This document shows, piece by piece, positions 16,466 through 24,937 of a stretch of DNA of 64,000 nt (within the stretch, counting starts at the first letter, position 1; each line of letters begins with the position of its first letter). The stretch spans positions 607,891 to 671,890 of the forward strand of contig NZ_AZUQ01000001.1 of NCBI RefSeq assembly GCF_000527155.1, given 5' to 3'. The notes beneath the pieces are model-generated. The model made no database searches and had not been told where the DNA came from. It worked only from the letters and a program-made list of their open reading frames with translations. Source of the stretch: Haloglycomyces albus DSM 45210 (lineage in GTDB: Bacteria > Actinomycetota > Actinomycetes > Mycobacteriales > Micromonosporaceae). Made by a program: the position numbers and the translations under genes.

Positions 16466-18031
16466 ATGGATCTCAAATGGTGGCAGGACACCGTCATCTA
16501 TCAGGTGTACCCCCGCTCGTTCAAGGACGGCAACGACGACGGCATGGGCGATCTGCCGGGCGTCACCGAACGCATGCCCTACCTCGCCGCTCTCGGGGTC
16601 AATGCGATCTGGCTGTCCCCCTTCTACACCTCGCCGCAGAACGACGCGGGCTACGACGTCGCCGACTACCGCGACATCGACCCGCGGTTCGGTACCCTCG
16701 CGGACTTCGACCACATGCTCAAAACCGCCCACGACAACGACATTCGCATCATCGTGGACGTGGTTCCCAACCACACCTCCAGCGACCACGCCTGGTTCCA
16801 AGCGGCTCTACAGGCGTCGCCGGGGAGCCGGGAACGGGAGCGCTACCACTTCCACGACGTCGACCCGAGCGACCCCGACACCCCGCCCAACAATTGGCAG
16901 TCCATTTTCGGCGGGCGTGCCTGGTCGAAGACCGACGACGGAAAACAGTGGTACCTCCATCTGTTCGACTCCAGTCAACCCGACCTCAACTGGGACAACC
17001 CGGAGGTGAAAGCGGAGTTCGAATCCATCTTGCGTTTCTGGCTCGATCGCGGTGTGGACGGCTTCCGTATCGACGTCGCCCACGGAATGGTGAAGGCCCC
17101 CGGGCTTCCGGACACCGGCGGCGACGGCTCGATCGAAATGATCGGCACGACGCAGGCACCCTTCTTCGACCAAGACGGCGTCCACGACATCTACCGTTCA
17201 TGGCGTCCCATCATCGACGAGTACGACGGGGACCGGATCTTCGTCGCCGAAGCGTGGACCGACTCCGCCGAACGGCGAGCGCTGTACCTACGCCCCGACG
17301 AACTGCACCAGGCGTTCAACTTCGACCTGGTGTTGGCCGATTTCCAGGCCGAGGCGTTCCAGACGGCCGTGGACACCGAAATCGCCAACAACTCCGGAGT
17401 GGGCGCTCCCTGCACCTGGGTGCTGTCCAATCATGACGTGCAGCGTCATGTGACCCGCTACGGCGACGGTGAGGTCGGTCTGGCGCGGGCCCACGCGGCC
17501 ACGGCGTTCCTGCTGGGGCTGCCGGGCGTGGTGTACGTCTACCAGGGCGAGGAATTGGGACTCAACGAGGTCCTCGACCTGCCCGCCGACGTACGTCAGG
17601 ACCCCACGTTCCACCGCACCGGCGGCGAACAGATCGGACGCGACGGTTGTCGTGTTCCCTTGCCTTGGGAGAACAGTGGACCGTCGCTCGGCTTCGGCGA
17701 CGCCTCCGGGTGGCTGCCCCAGCCGGAGGGATGGGGCGAGAAGTCCGTTGCCGCGCAAGAGGACGACCCGAACTCCACGCTCAACTTCTACCGTCGGGCG
17801 ATCGCACTACGGCACGAGACCCGCGCGGAGCGTTCCGGGACGGTGTCCTGGCTCCCACATTCGAAGTCGGACGTACTGGCCTTTGACAACGGAGCCCTGG
17901 TCTCAGTGACCAACTTCGGTTCCGAGGCCGTCTCCATCGCCGACCTCATGGAAGGCCGCGAAATCGCCCTGTCCACCCAGGCGGTGGAGAACGGGAATCT
18001 CCCCGGCAATGCCGCCGTGTGGCTGAAGTAG
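16466..18031 (+). CDS. Alpha-glucosidase, glycoside hydrolase family 13
   Basis: A 521-residue cytoplasmic enzyme releasing glucose from maltose or short oligosaccharides imported by MalEFG. The GH13 signature regions are present: VVPNHTSSDHAWF, GFRIDVAHGM with the nucleophile Asp, FVAEAWT with the acid/base Glu, and LSNHDVQRH with the transition-state Asp. The start DLKWWQDTVIYQVYPRSFKD is typical of alpha-glucosidase/oligo-1,6-glucosidase enzymes. AAAGGA lies about ten bases before the ATG, and the gene follows the regulator by 22 bp, so the two are probably co-transcribed. Exact linkage preference (alpha-1,4 or alpha-1,6) is uncertain. Confidence 0.9.
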   Translation: MDLKWWQDTVIYQVYPRSFKDGNDDGMGDLPGVTERMPYLAALGVNAIWLSPFYTSPQNDAGYDVADYRDIDPRFGTLADFDHMLKTAHDNDIRIIVDVVPNHTSSDHAWFQAALQASPGSRERERYHFHDVDPSDPDTPPNNWQSIFGGRAWSKTDDGKQWYLHLFDSSQPDLNWDNPEVKAEFESILRFWLDRGVDGFRIDVAHGMVKAPGLPDTGGDGSIEMIGTTQAPFFDQDGVHDIYRSWRPIIDEYDGDRIFVAEAWTDSAERRALYLRPDELHQAFNFDLVLADFQAEAFQTAVDTEIANNSGVGAPCTWVLSNHDVQRHVTRYGDGEVGLARAHAATAFLLGLPGVVYVYQGEELGLNEVLDLPADVRQDPTFHRTGGEQIGRDGCRVPLPWENSGPSLGFGDASGWLPQPEGWGEKSVAAQEDDPNSTLNFYRRAIALRHETRAERSGTVSWLPHSKSDVLAFDNGALVSVTNFGSEAVSIADLMEGREIALSTQAVENGNLPGNAAVWLK

Positions 18032-18043
18032 CCTCGTCGTTTG

Positions 18044-18078
18044 CATTGAGCCGCGCAGCCCTACTGTGCGGCTCAATG
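18044..18078. terminator. Bidirectional terminator between convergent genes
   Basis: CATTGAGCCGCGCAG pairs with CTGTGCGGCTCAATG (one G-U) around a five-base loop. It lies between the alpha-glucosidase stop (18031) and the convergent stop at 18093. Confidence 0.75.
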
Positions 18079-18092
18079 TGTTTCCCTCGAAT

Positions 18093-18644
18093 TTAAACGC
18101 CCGGCCCCCGACGACGCAGTTCGTCGACACTGGTCATAGCGTCACGCAATTCCGCGAACCAGTCCTCGGCATGTTGTTCCACCAGCCGCACGCACCAGGC
18201 GAGCGCGTCCGACCGCGAGGACGCCACACCCGAACCGACGAGGGTGTCGAGGACGAGTCGTTCGGGCTGTCGCAGACGAGCGGTGACGGGAACCGACTGG
18301 TGCGTGAAGACCATGGTGGTTCCCCCACAGCGCGCGCCCCAGGAGGCTTGCCGTTGATAGCGGTATTGAACTTGCTGGGCCACTTGAACGCGAAGGTCGC
18401 GGGTCGCTTCACGAAAGCGGGAGATACGGCCCTCTTCGGTCGCGGCGCGGTCGGAGTCGGTGGCGTCGCCGGGATGTTCGGGAGCCGGCAGGGGGCACAC
18501 GATGATCATTTCGTCGCGGTCCACGGTGAGCTCGGGTAGCCCGGCTATCCAACCGTCCGGGATGATGCCGTAGATCCAGGCGGCGGCGTCATCGGTGGCG
18601 GGTAGCGGCCCGTAATGCCATGAGGCCGTGTTCTCGTGTGCCAT
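18093..18644 (-). CDS. Conserved hypothetical protein, possible C-terminal ribbon-helix-helix-like segment
   Basis: A 183-residue soluble protein I cannot place in a family. The N-terminal part has WHYGPLPATDDAAAWIYGII and a PDGWIAGLPELTVDRDEM segment; the middle is helical and rich in Arg and Gln. The last 55 residues (VLDTLVGSGVASSRSDALAW onward) resemble the alpha-helical half of ribbon-helix-helix proteins, but this is a weak impression. AGGAG lies upstream of the ATG at 18644. It is downstream of, and in the same direction as, the unknown 412-residue gene, so it may share a transcript. Confidence 0.65.
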   Translation of the reverse strand: MAHENTASWHYGPLPATDDAAAWIYGIIPDGWIAGLPELTVDRDEMIIVCPLPAPEHPGDATDSDRAATEEGRISRFREATRDLRVQVAQQVQYRYQRQASWGARCGGTTMVFTHQSVPVTARLRQPERLVLDTLVGSGVASSRSDALAWCVRLVEQHAEDWFAELRDAMTSVDELRRRGPGV

Positions 18645-18777
18645 GCGAAGGTCTCCTCGATGGTGCTGTGCGGTGGTGGTCGATCCGCTGGATATGGAAC
18701 AACCAGGTCCTTCGAGGATTACAGGTGTGTGCCACCCTCGCAAATATCCAGTTGAAGCGGTGGTTCAAAACTCCTTG

Positions 18778-20016
18778 TCAAGCGAGGCACGGGCAATAGT
18801 AGATCGCTACGGCGTGACGGTCGACGACCTCACCACTGTGTGCCCAGCGTTCGTATACGCCGCGTTCGACCGCATTCACGTTCAGCTGCGCGAAATCGTT
18901 CATATTGGGCTGTACGAGACGCAATCGCAGCCATTCGTCGCGATTGTCCACCACCACGCAGTCCACCCCCTTCCACGTGGCCTTGACGTAGAAACGCTGC
19001 GGCGCCGCGACGGTCGTAGGCGTGGTGTTGCCGGGAAGGAAAGTAACGAAGACGTCGTTGTCGAACCGGTTGCGCCCGAACCCCAGATCCGCGATCGCCG
19101 CTACCTGCCGCCCTTCGTGAACGGCCACCAGTCCGCTCCACGGGTTCGGTTCCACGAAGAACCGAGTGCGGTTACCGGTGTTGCCGGGTATTCCGCCGAG
19201 CAGGCGACGCCATTGGGAACCCGCCATGCGTTCCCAAGTACCTGAGGTCGCTTGGTACTGGAAAAGCGGTACTTCCTCCCCTTGACCGGTATAGGCGACG
19301 ATCTCGGCCCCACTGGTCAGCGGGATCTCGGCGAAATCGGCGGTGGCGAACTCGGGAACCAGTTCGGTCGGCGACGGGAGGAATCCGGTTCCCACGATGA
19401 GCGCGCCCCGGCGCTCGCGGCTGCGGAGTCCGGGCAGTCCGGGGAAGGTGGTGACGTCGGTGGGCACGTAGTCGGTCTCGGATACGGCGTTCCATCTCAG
19501 GGCGTAGGAGATCGTCGCTCCGATGTCGGGGTCTCCGGCGAGCGCCTGGCGTTGCTCCGGAAGGCGCAGATGTGCGGTGTCGAACTCGCGGAAGCAGATT
19601 CCCGACACCGTGGCGGCGGAGTTGAGTTGCCGCGAGACTTGGGCGGCGCTCATCGGTTTCATCATGCGCGTGCCGCGTCGGACGCGGGCGGTGCTGCGTA
19701 CGTTCCGCACGAGGTCGCGTTCCGGGGCGGTCAGATTGACCTTCTGAGTGAGGTTCTGGAGCGTCACGCTGTCGGTATGGGAATGGATGGGAAGTGACAG
19801 CGGTACGTCGGGATAGGCCACGTAGGGCTCGTCGGGCTGAATGACTTCGGTTCCGTGCACGTAGCGGTGGAAGCAGCGCTCGTACGGTGTGAAACCTTCG
19901 GCGGGATAGGGTGTGAACAGTTCATAGGCGGCACCGTCGGCCAACAGGCGGGCGTCGTATTCATGGCCCTGCCAGGAAGCGACGGTGTCACTCGGTATCG
20001 TTGCTGTTGTAACCAC
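18778..20016 (-). CDS. Hypothetical protein, 412 residues
   Basis: A soluble protein with no signal peptide or membrane segment and no recognised domain. It has an ADP-ribosylation or papain-like feel in neither motif nor length, so I give no function. The C-terminal third is rich in beta-type strands and aromatic residues (GRNRFDNDVFVTFLPG, RFYVKATWKGVDCVVVDNRD) and ends YYCPCLA. I prefer the GTG at 20016 because TAACAT lies eight bases upstream, suggesting a leaderless start; an ATG at 20082 is an alternative. The gene follows the zinc-finger coiled-coil gene closely and may be co-transcribed with it. Confidence 0.65.
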   Translation of the reverse strand: MVTTATIPSDTVASWQGHEYDARLLADGAAYELFTPYPAEGFTPYERCFHRYVHGTEVIQPDEPYVAYPDVPLSLPIHSHTDSVTLQNLTQKVNLTAPERDLVRNVRSTARVRRGTRMMKPMSAAQVSRQLNSAATVSGICFREFDTAHLRLPEQRQALAGDPDIGATISYALRWNAVSETDYVPTDVTTFPGLPGLRSRERRGALIVGTGFLPSPTELVPEFATADFAEIPLTSGAEIVAYTGQGEEVPLFQYQATSGTWERMAGSQWRRLLGGIPGNTGNRTRFFVEPNPWSGLVAVHEGRQVAAIADLGFGRNRFDNDVFVTFLPGNTTPTTVAAPQRFYVKATWKGVDCVVVDNRDEWLRLRLVQPNMNDFAQLNVNAVERGVYERWAHSGEVVDRHAVAIYYCPCLA

Positions 20017-20091
20017 GGTTACCGATGTTACGAACCGTGCATGAACATGTAATGAATTATGTTTGACGCGAAGGCAACACATGGCTGATGG

Positions 20092-21171
20092 TTAGTTCTC
20101 TTTTGGTGTCGATTCCATTTCGGAGATACGGGAGGTCAATTCCCTCAGTTCCGCTTCGATCTCGGAGTTCCGCGTTGACAAAGCCACGCCTTCCTCGCGG
20201 GCCATATCCAGCTTGACGTCCAAACGGGTCTTCGCTTCCGCAAGTTCGTCACCGCGAGTGCGCGCCTGCTGGAGTTCCTCCCGCAATTGGGCATCGTTGT
20301 GCCGAGCCACCGCCAACTGCCCGATCAGCTCTTCGATGCGCTCATCGCGCTCCGAAATCGTCGACTTGGCCTGTCCGGTTTCGTCTTCGGCAACCCGCAT
20401 GCGTTCTTGAGCTCGCTGTACTTCGGCGTCGGCGCGCGTCACGGTTTCATGCGCCTCAGCGCGAGCCTGCTCAGCTGCGGCGCGGTGTCGCTCCGCTTCC
20501 GCCTGTGCCGATTGAGTCGCCTGGCGGGCTACGTCTTCCGACTCCTCGGCGGACCGCATACGTTCTTCCGCTTGACGGGCGGCCGTTCGCGACGCCTCGG
20601 CCTCACTCCGGGCCCGGTCGCGTTCCGCTTCAGCCTCGGTCACCTGTTCCTCGGCCTGTGCGACCGTCTCCTCGGCGGCGTGAATCCGTTCCTCGGTCTC
20701 ACGTTTCAACGCCACACCGGCGTCGACGGCTTCCTTGGCCCGCTTTTCCGCCTCCTCGGTGACCTCCTGGGCGGCTTTAAGATCGTGGCGGAGCTGTTCG
20801 TTCTCCGCCTGGGCGTCGGTCAACCGCGAGGTGAGTTCATCGCGTTCGGCGCGAGCGGCGGTGACGGCATCGGCCGCTTCGGCGCGCACGCGCGCCAGCC
20901 GGGCCTCCACTTCGGCGGGGTCCGTTTCCGCCTGGAGGGCTTCCGCCAAGGGGGCCAACGCCGACGTCAAGGATTGTTCGACGTGTTCGTACAGCTCTTC
21001 GGCGCGGGCCAGCGCGCCTTCCAGGCCGGGGGTGGCACGCCGAAGTTCGCGTTGGCGCTTGGCCTGTCCCGCGCAATCGCCTTCGGGGCAATAGATCCGA
21101 GGCCGTCCCCTGCCTCGTTGTTGCGGGATCGGCTTTCCACATCGCTTACAGAGAGTGACTTCCTGTGCCAT
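20092..21171 (-). CDS. Zinc-finger coiled-coil protein
   Basis: A 359-residue protein with an N-terminal four-cysteine motif (LCKRCGKPI, then YCPEGDC, about residues 7-33) joined to a nearly uninterrupted coiled coil of about 300 residues rich in Glu, Ala, Arg and Gln. The Cys arrangement and the GRGRPRIYC segment could bind zinc and DNA or RNA. The heptad-rich rod suggests a scaffold or chromosome-associated protein. The coding strand is strongly biased, which confirms the frame. TAGACT (21178-21183) lies six bases before the ATG with no ribosome binding site, so translation is probably leaderless. Function is unknown. Confidence 0.78.
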   Translation of the reverse strand: MAQEVTLCKRCGKPIPQQRGRGRPRIYCPEGDCAGQAKRQRELRRATPGLEGALARAEELYEHVEQSLTSALAPLAEALQAETDPAEVEARLARVRAEAADAVTAARAERDELTSRLTDAQAENEQLRHDLKAAQEVTEEAEKRAKEAVDAGVALKRETEERIHAAEETVAQAEEQVTEAEAERDRARSEAEASRTAARQAEERMRSAEESEDVARQATQSAQAEAERHRAAAEQARAEAHETVTRADAEVQRAQERMRVAEDETGQAKSTISERDERIEELIGQLAVARHNDAQLREELQQARTRGDELAEAKTRLDVKLDMAREEGVALSTRNSEIEAELRELTSRISEMESTPKEN

Positions 21172-21242
21172 CGCCTCAGTCTAGTCGTCGCTCATTGTTC
21201 GGAATACGGGCGCGGGTCCATTTGAGATCCAATACGGACAGA

Positions 21243-21953
21243 CTATTTAAAGCCACGGTGCATGGCGATCGAACCACCGGCCAGGTTCCGCCAGGCGACC
21301 TTACGGTATCCGGCGGCGATGATCCACTGGGCGAAGGAATTCTGGTCGGGCCATTCCAATGTCGTTTCCGCCAGGTACTTATACGCCTCCGGGTCGGAGG
21401 AGACGATTTTGCTGGCCCAAGGAAGAAGGTGCTTGACGAACACGCGGTGGCCCAGTTTGGTCACCTTGTTCACGGGAGTCGACGTTTCCAGAAACACCAG
21501 TCGCCCACCGGGTTTGAGGACACGATAAGCTTCGCGAAGTATTGCATGGGGATCGTTGCTGTTGCGGATAAAGAACATACCGGTGACGGCGTCGAACGAA
21601 TCGTCGGCGAACGGCAGGGCCGTGGCGTCGGCGGCCACCAACGGTACGTCACGGTTGCCGTGTTCGCGCATCATACCGATGGAGATGTCGACCCCGATGA
21701 CGTCGGCCCCGGAGGCGGCCAGCTCGGCGGTCGAGACCCCGGTGCCCGCACCGAGGTCCAGGCAGCGCTCGCCCGGCCGCAGGCTCAGCGCCTCGCGAGT
21801 CAATCGCCTCCAGCGCTTGTCCTGGCCCGCGAAGGTAATCGTATTGGTGCGATCGTATTTGGGAGCCACTCGATCGAACATGGCCGCGACCCGTGGTGCC
21901 GCCTTGTTCGAAACGGTCGGCGAGGGTTCTGGATTTTGTCGTGGTTCGGTCAC
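21243..21953 (-). CDS. menG: Demethylmenaquinone methyltransferase
   Basis: A 236-residue SAM-dependent methyltransferase for the last step of menaquinone synthesis. Class I motifs are clear: LDLGAGTGVSTAELA (SAM binding), GVDISIGM and DSFDAVTGMFFIRN. The AAMFDRVAPKYDRTNTITF start and GQDKRWRR segment are typical of the UbiE/MenG family. I chose the GTG at 21953, which gives family length; the ATG at 21986 falls inside the terminator hairpin of an upstream small RNA. No good ribosome binding site is seen for either. The amidohydrolase gene on the same strand upstream may act in the futalosine branch of the same pathway. Confidence 0.9.
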   Translation of the reverse strand: MTEPRQNPEPSPTVSNKAAPRVAAMFDRVAPKYDRTNTITFAGQDKRWRRLTREALSLRPGERCLDLGAGTGVSTAELAASGADVIGVDISIGMMREHGNRDVPLVAADATALPFADDSFDAVTGMFFIRNSNDPHAILREAYRVLKPGGRLVFLETSTPVNKVTKLGHRVFVKHLLPWASKIVSSDPEAYKYLAETTLEWPDQNSFAQWIIAAGYRKVAWRNLAGGSIAMHRGFK

Positions 21954-21978
21954 GTAACCAGGGTTGCATACGGACATA

Positions 21979-22095
21979 CAAAACATCCGCCGGAGCCCAC
22001 GTGTGTGGAATCCGGCGGATCAAGGGGCTGGGGGCCGCGTGCCCTCCGGGGGAGTGCGGTTCAGGGGGACTCGGGTGGTAGACACGCGACCCGCC
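21979..22095 (-). ncRNA. C-rich structured small RNA, 6C-like
   Basis: The minus strand of this gap contains several runs of four or five C in predicted unpaired regions. GGGTCGCGTGTC (near 22092-22081) can pair over 12 bp, with G-U wobbles, with GGCACGCGGCCC (near 22044). Inside is GAGT-CCCCCTGAACCGC-ACTC, a hairpin with a C-rich loop. It ends in a strong terminator: ATCCGCCGGA pairs with TCCGGCGGAT (22020 to 21986) followed by TTTTGT. These features fit the actinobacterial 6C RNA family, known for C-rich hairpin loops. An AT-rich TAATAA lies just upstream. Family assignment needs a covariance search. Confidence 0.55.
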
Positions 22096-22380
22096 AGTAG
22101 GTCTTTTATTATTTGTTATGTCTCCAGGATGCCGGAAGGGATCTCCCAATTCCATGCTTGATTCCGAACCGTTATGCTACGTAATCAAAGCGATAGGAAT
22201 TTAGTGCAGACAGTCACATTTTCGAAGCAATTTTGTACCGGCACGAGCTGAATGTTCCGAATTACCGTTTCAAAGAAGCGACAGGCCGAGTACCGAATGG
22301 CTACCGCTGAGTGTGTAATTATTCTATCAAGCGCATGTTGACGCATAACCGGTGCACCCCGCCGAGGCGGATACAGCTAT
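22096..22380. other. AT-rich gap between the small RNA and the deaminase terminator
   Basis: No gene is supported here. The part nearest the RNA is AT-rich and probably holds its promoter; the rest shows no repeat or conserved motif I recognise. Confidence 0.4.
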
Positions 22381-22406
22381 GGCCGGGGCACCCAGGCGCC
22401 CCGGCC
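22381..22406 (-). terminator. Hairpin after the amidohydrolase gene
   Basis: Perfect 9-bp stem GGCCGGGGC / GCCCCGGCC with an 8-base loop, 24 bp beyond the stop of the minus-strand gene. Confidence 0.65.
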
Positions 22407-22430
22407 GTCCACATTAAATGAAAATCCGGA

Positions 22431-23678
22431 TCAATCGTGCTTGTGAAGACGCCCTTTTGTCACCGTCGCCGTGCATTGTCCGGCGGATTTCTCCACAAAA
22501 CTGCGGTACGGGTTATCGCCCGGTTTGATCGCGAAATGCGCGAGGTCGGCGCGTTTGCCTTCCGCCAATTCACCGATATCGTCGCGGCCTAGAGCACGCG
22601 CGCCTCCTTGAGTAGCCGCACGAACCAGCCATTCGCTGAGGCCTTCACCGGAATCGCCTTGGGACAGGGCCGCCTGCCGCAAAGGCAACAGCTCCCCCGC
22701 CACGTCCAGATCGGGTGACGAGGCTCGGGAGTCTGTACCGATGGCGATGGAGTTGCCCTCCGCGCGGTAGGCCGCTACCGGCGGCACGCCCGCTTCCAAA
22801 CGCTGGTTGGACCGGATGCAGAGCGCCACCGACGTATTCGCCTCGCGGAGTAGACGACGGTCCTCGGCGTCGAGATGGACGCCGTGGGCAACGTGGCAAT
22901 CGTCGCCCAGCCAGTTGAGCTTGTCCGCTTCCACGGCCGGGGAATGATCGGCGCCGCGCGATTCTGACAGATCCATCGTGAGACCGGCGCGCCGCATCAT
23001 GAAAGAGAACGGGCCCGCCCCGCGCCGCACGTAAAGGTCCTCGTGCCCTGACTCCGCCAGGTGCGGGTGGAGACGCAGTTCCAGGGTTCGCGCCAGTTCG
23101 GCGAGTGACGAAGCGACCGAGCTCGAGAGGGTGTAGAGGGCGTGTGGGCTCACGCCGATGGCGATATCGTCATTGTGTTTGGTCGCCCGGGTTTCGGTCA
23201 GGACGTCGCGCCACTCGCTACGGTTCGTCTCCCACGTCGTGTCGTCCTGAAACAGCGCTTCCCAGTACAGAATGCCGGTCAGGGGTGAATCGAGCAGGGC
23301 CGGGAACGCCGCAGCAGGGGTGACGATGTCGGCCACGGCCGTCGTCCCATGGCGCAGCGATTCCTGTACACCCGCCCGGGCCGACTCGGCCCAGTCGTTC
23401 TCGTCCATTTCTGGATTGCGCACCGCGAACTGCTGAATCCATTCAAAGAACTCTTTGTCGGACTCGTACATGTCGGTGTAGCTGCTGTAACAAAGGTGGG
23501 TGTGGGCATTCACCAACCCGGGGGTAAGCATTCCGTCGAATCGGGTCACTTCACCGTCGGGAGCATCGTCGGCGGGCCCGACATAGGCAATATATCCGTC
23601 GTCGTCCACCGCGACGGCACCATCGGCGATCGGGTCACGTCCGATGGGAAGAACCATGGGAGCGGCATAAATGTGCAT
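22431..23678 (-). CDS. Amidohydrolase-family deaminase, possible aminodeoxyfutalosine deaminase
   Basis: A 415-residue metal-dependent hydrolase of the cytosine/adenosine-derivative deaminase branch. The metal ligands are visible: NAHTHL near residue 63, HPHLAESG, VAHGVHLD and GTDSRAS. Relatives act on S-adenosylhomocysteine, 8-oxoguanine or 6-amino-6-deoxyfutalosine. Lying one small RNA upstream of menG, on the same strand, it may be the aminodeoxyfutalosine deaminase (MqnX type) of the futalosine menaquinone route, but the substrate is inferred from context only. The ATG at 23678 gives family length, and TACCCT lies seven bases upstream, suggesting a leaderless start. Confidence 0.8.
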   Translation of the reverse strand: MHIYAAPMVLPIGRDPIADGAVAVDDDGYIAYVGPADDAPDGEVTRFDGMLTPGLVNAHTHLCYSSYTDMYESDKEFFEWIQQFAVRNPEMDENDWAESARAGVQESLRHGTTAVADIVTPAAAFPALLDSPLTGILYWEALFQDDTTWETNRSEWRDVLTETRATKHNDDIAIGVSPHALYTLSSSVASSLAELARTLELRLHPHLAESGHEDLYVRRGAGPFSFMMRRAGLTMDLSESRGADHSPAVEADKLNWLGDDCHVAHGVHLDAEDRRLLREANTSVALCIRSNQRLEAGVPPVAAYRAEGNSIAIGTDSRASSPDLDVAGELLPLRQAALSQGDSGEGLSEWLVRAATQGGARALGRDDIGELAEGKRADLAHFAIKPGDNPYRSFVEKSAGQCTATVTKGRLHKHD

Positions 23679-23771
23679 GACTTCGAGGGTAGAGCGTGAG
23701 AGGGAAACCCACCAACTCCGGTCCAAGGGGTAAACAGAAACTTGATCGGATCCCGCATCCTACTGCGCATA

Positions 23772-24879
23772 TTGAGGCGGAACTTGATCGTTCCTCATTC
23801 GTTGGTCCTTGATATGAATGATTCTCCCGGCATGGACATGCGGCGATTGTCGCCTGTCGCCCAAGAAGCCCTGCGCCTGCGCGTGATGCACGCTGTCGTT
23901 AACGGCATGGACCCTGATGAGGCCGCCCGAGTGTTCTGCGTATCGACCAATTCCATCGCCAACTGGCAAGACCGATACGAACAGGGAGGAGGGGACGCGC
24001 TCCGGTCGCGACGGCCGGGCCCCGGGCCGCCGGCCTGGCGAGGGCACCAGAATGTCCGCCTGGGAAGAAAAGGCCATCCTCGACAGTCTCCTGATACACA
24101 CACGCCTGAGGATGTCGGCATGGACGGCAGGCTCTGGACCGCCCGTTCAGTCGCCGGCCTGGCCAGAGAACTGTTCGGAGCCATCTACACCGATCGAGGC
24201 ATGCGCAAACTCCTGACACGGTGGGGGTTCAGCTTCCAGCGCCCGGACAAGCGCGCCGTGGAGGCCGATTGTGAATCCCAGCGCGTGTGGGTCGAACAGT
24301 CCTGGCCTCTGCTGCGGCAGAGACCGACAGACGAAGGAGCGCCGATTGTCTTCGCCGACCAGGTCGGGATCCACTCCGACCTTTATGGCCGCACCTGGGG
24401 ACGCCGGGCCCATACCCCGGTTCTGCCCCAGACGGGAAACAGATTCGGCATCAACGCCATGAGCGCCATCTCCATGCAAGGAACGATGATGTTCACCGCC
24501 TGGCAAGGCTCTTTCACGACCGACGTGTTCCTGACGTTCCTCAACCGCCTGATCACCACAGTGGAGCCGACCATCCACCTCGTGCTCGACGACACTCCGT
24601 ACACCGGTCTAATGCCGTCCGGAACTGGGTAGCCACCCGTTCGGAGGCGATTGAACTGCACTTTCTGCCTCCATATTCTCCTCAGTTGAACCCCGACGAG
24701 ATGGTCAACGCCGACCTCAGACGGGATCTGGCCGACCAGTCCATAACCAATGTACGACGGATGAAAGCCGCTGTACGGTCGTTCTTCTGGAGCGTTCAAA
24801 AGCAAAGCGACCGAATCAAATCATACTTCCACGGCAAGCACGTCAGATACACACTAAGAACCACCTAGCTCCGACTCAA
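23772..24879 (+). mobile_element. IS630-family insertion sequence
   Basis: An 1108-bp element. The ends are imperfect inverted repeats: TTGAGGCGGAACTTGATCGT at the left matches the reverse complement of the right end, TTGAGTCGGAGCTAGGTGGT, with 17 of 22 positions identical over 22 bases. Both ends are flanked by TA (23770-23771 and 24880-24881), the target duplicated by IS630 elements. The single transposase gene inside is frameshifted, so the copy is probably not autonomous. It sits between the deaminase gene and the toxin-immunity remnant. Confidence 0.8.
23814..24868 (+). pseudogene. IS630-family transposase, frameshifted
   Basis: Frame 1 runs from the ATG at 23814 through an N-terminal helix-turn-helix (MDPDEAARVFCVSTNSIANW) and the first two catalytic aspartates (VFADQVGIHSD; LVLDD), then reads into TGLMPSGTG and stops at 24632. 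The C-terminal part continues in another frame: VHRSNAVRNWVATRSEAIEL, LHFLPPYSPQLNPDE with the catalytic Glu, and the tail to 24868. A single missing base near 24597, after the codons for DDT, explains both halves. Everything needed for a DDE transposase is otherwise present, so the lesion looks recent. Confidence 0.85.
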
Positions 24880-24937
24880 TATCACTAACTATGATCTACC
24901 TCCATACAAATGCCAGGTTGCAGAGGCATTCACGCAA

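Noticed and set aside
24287-24868. Second independent gene in the IS630 element
   Set aside because: It is the C-terminal part of the same transposase in a shifted frame; its first half is a shadow frame.
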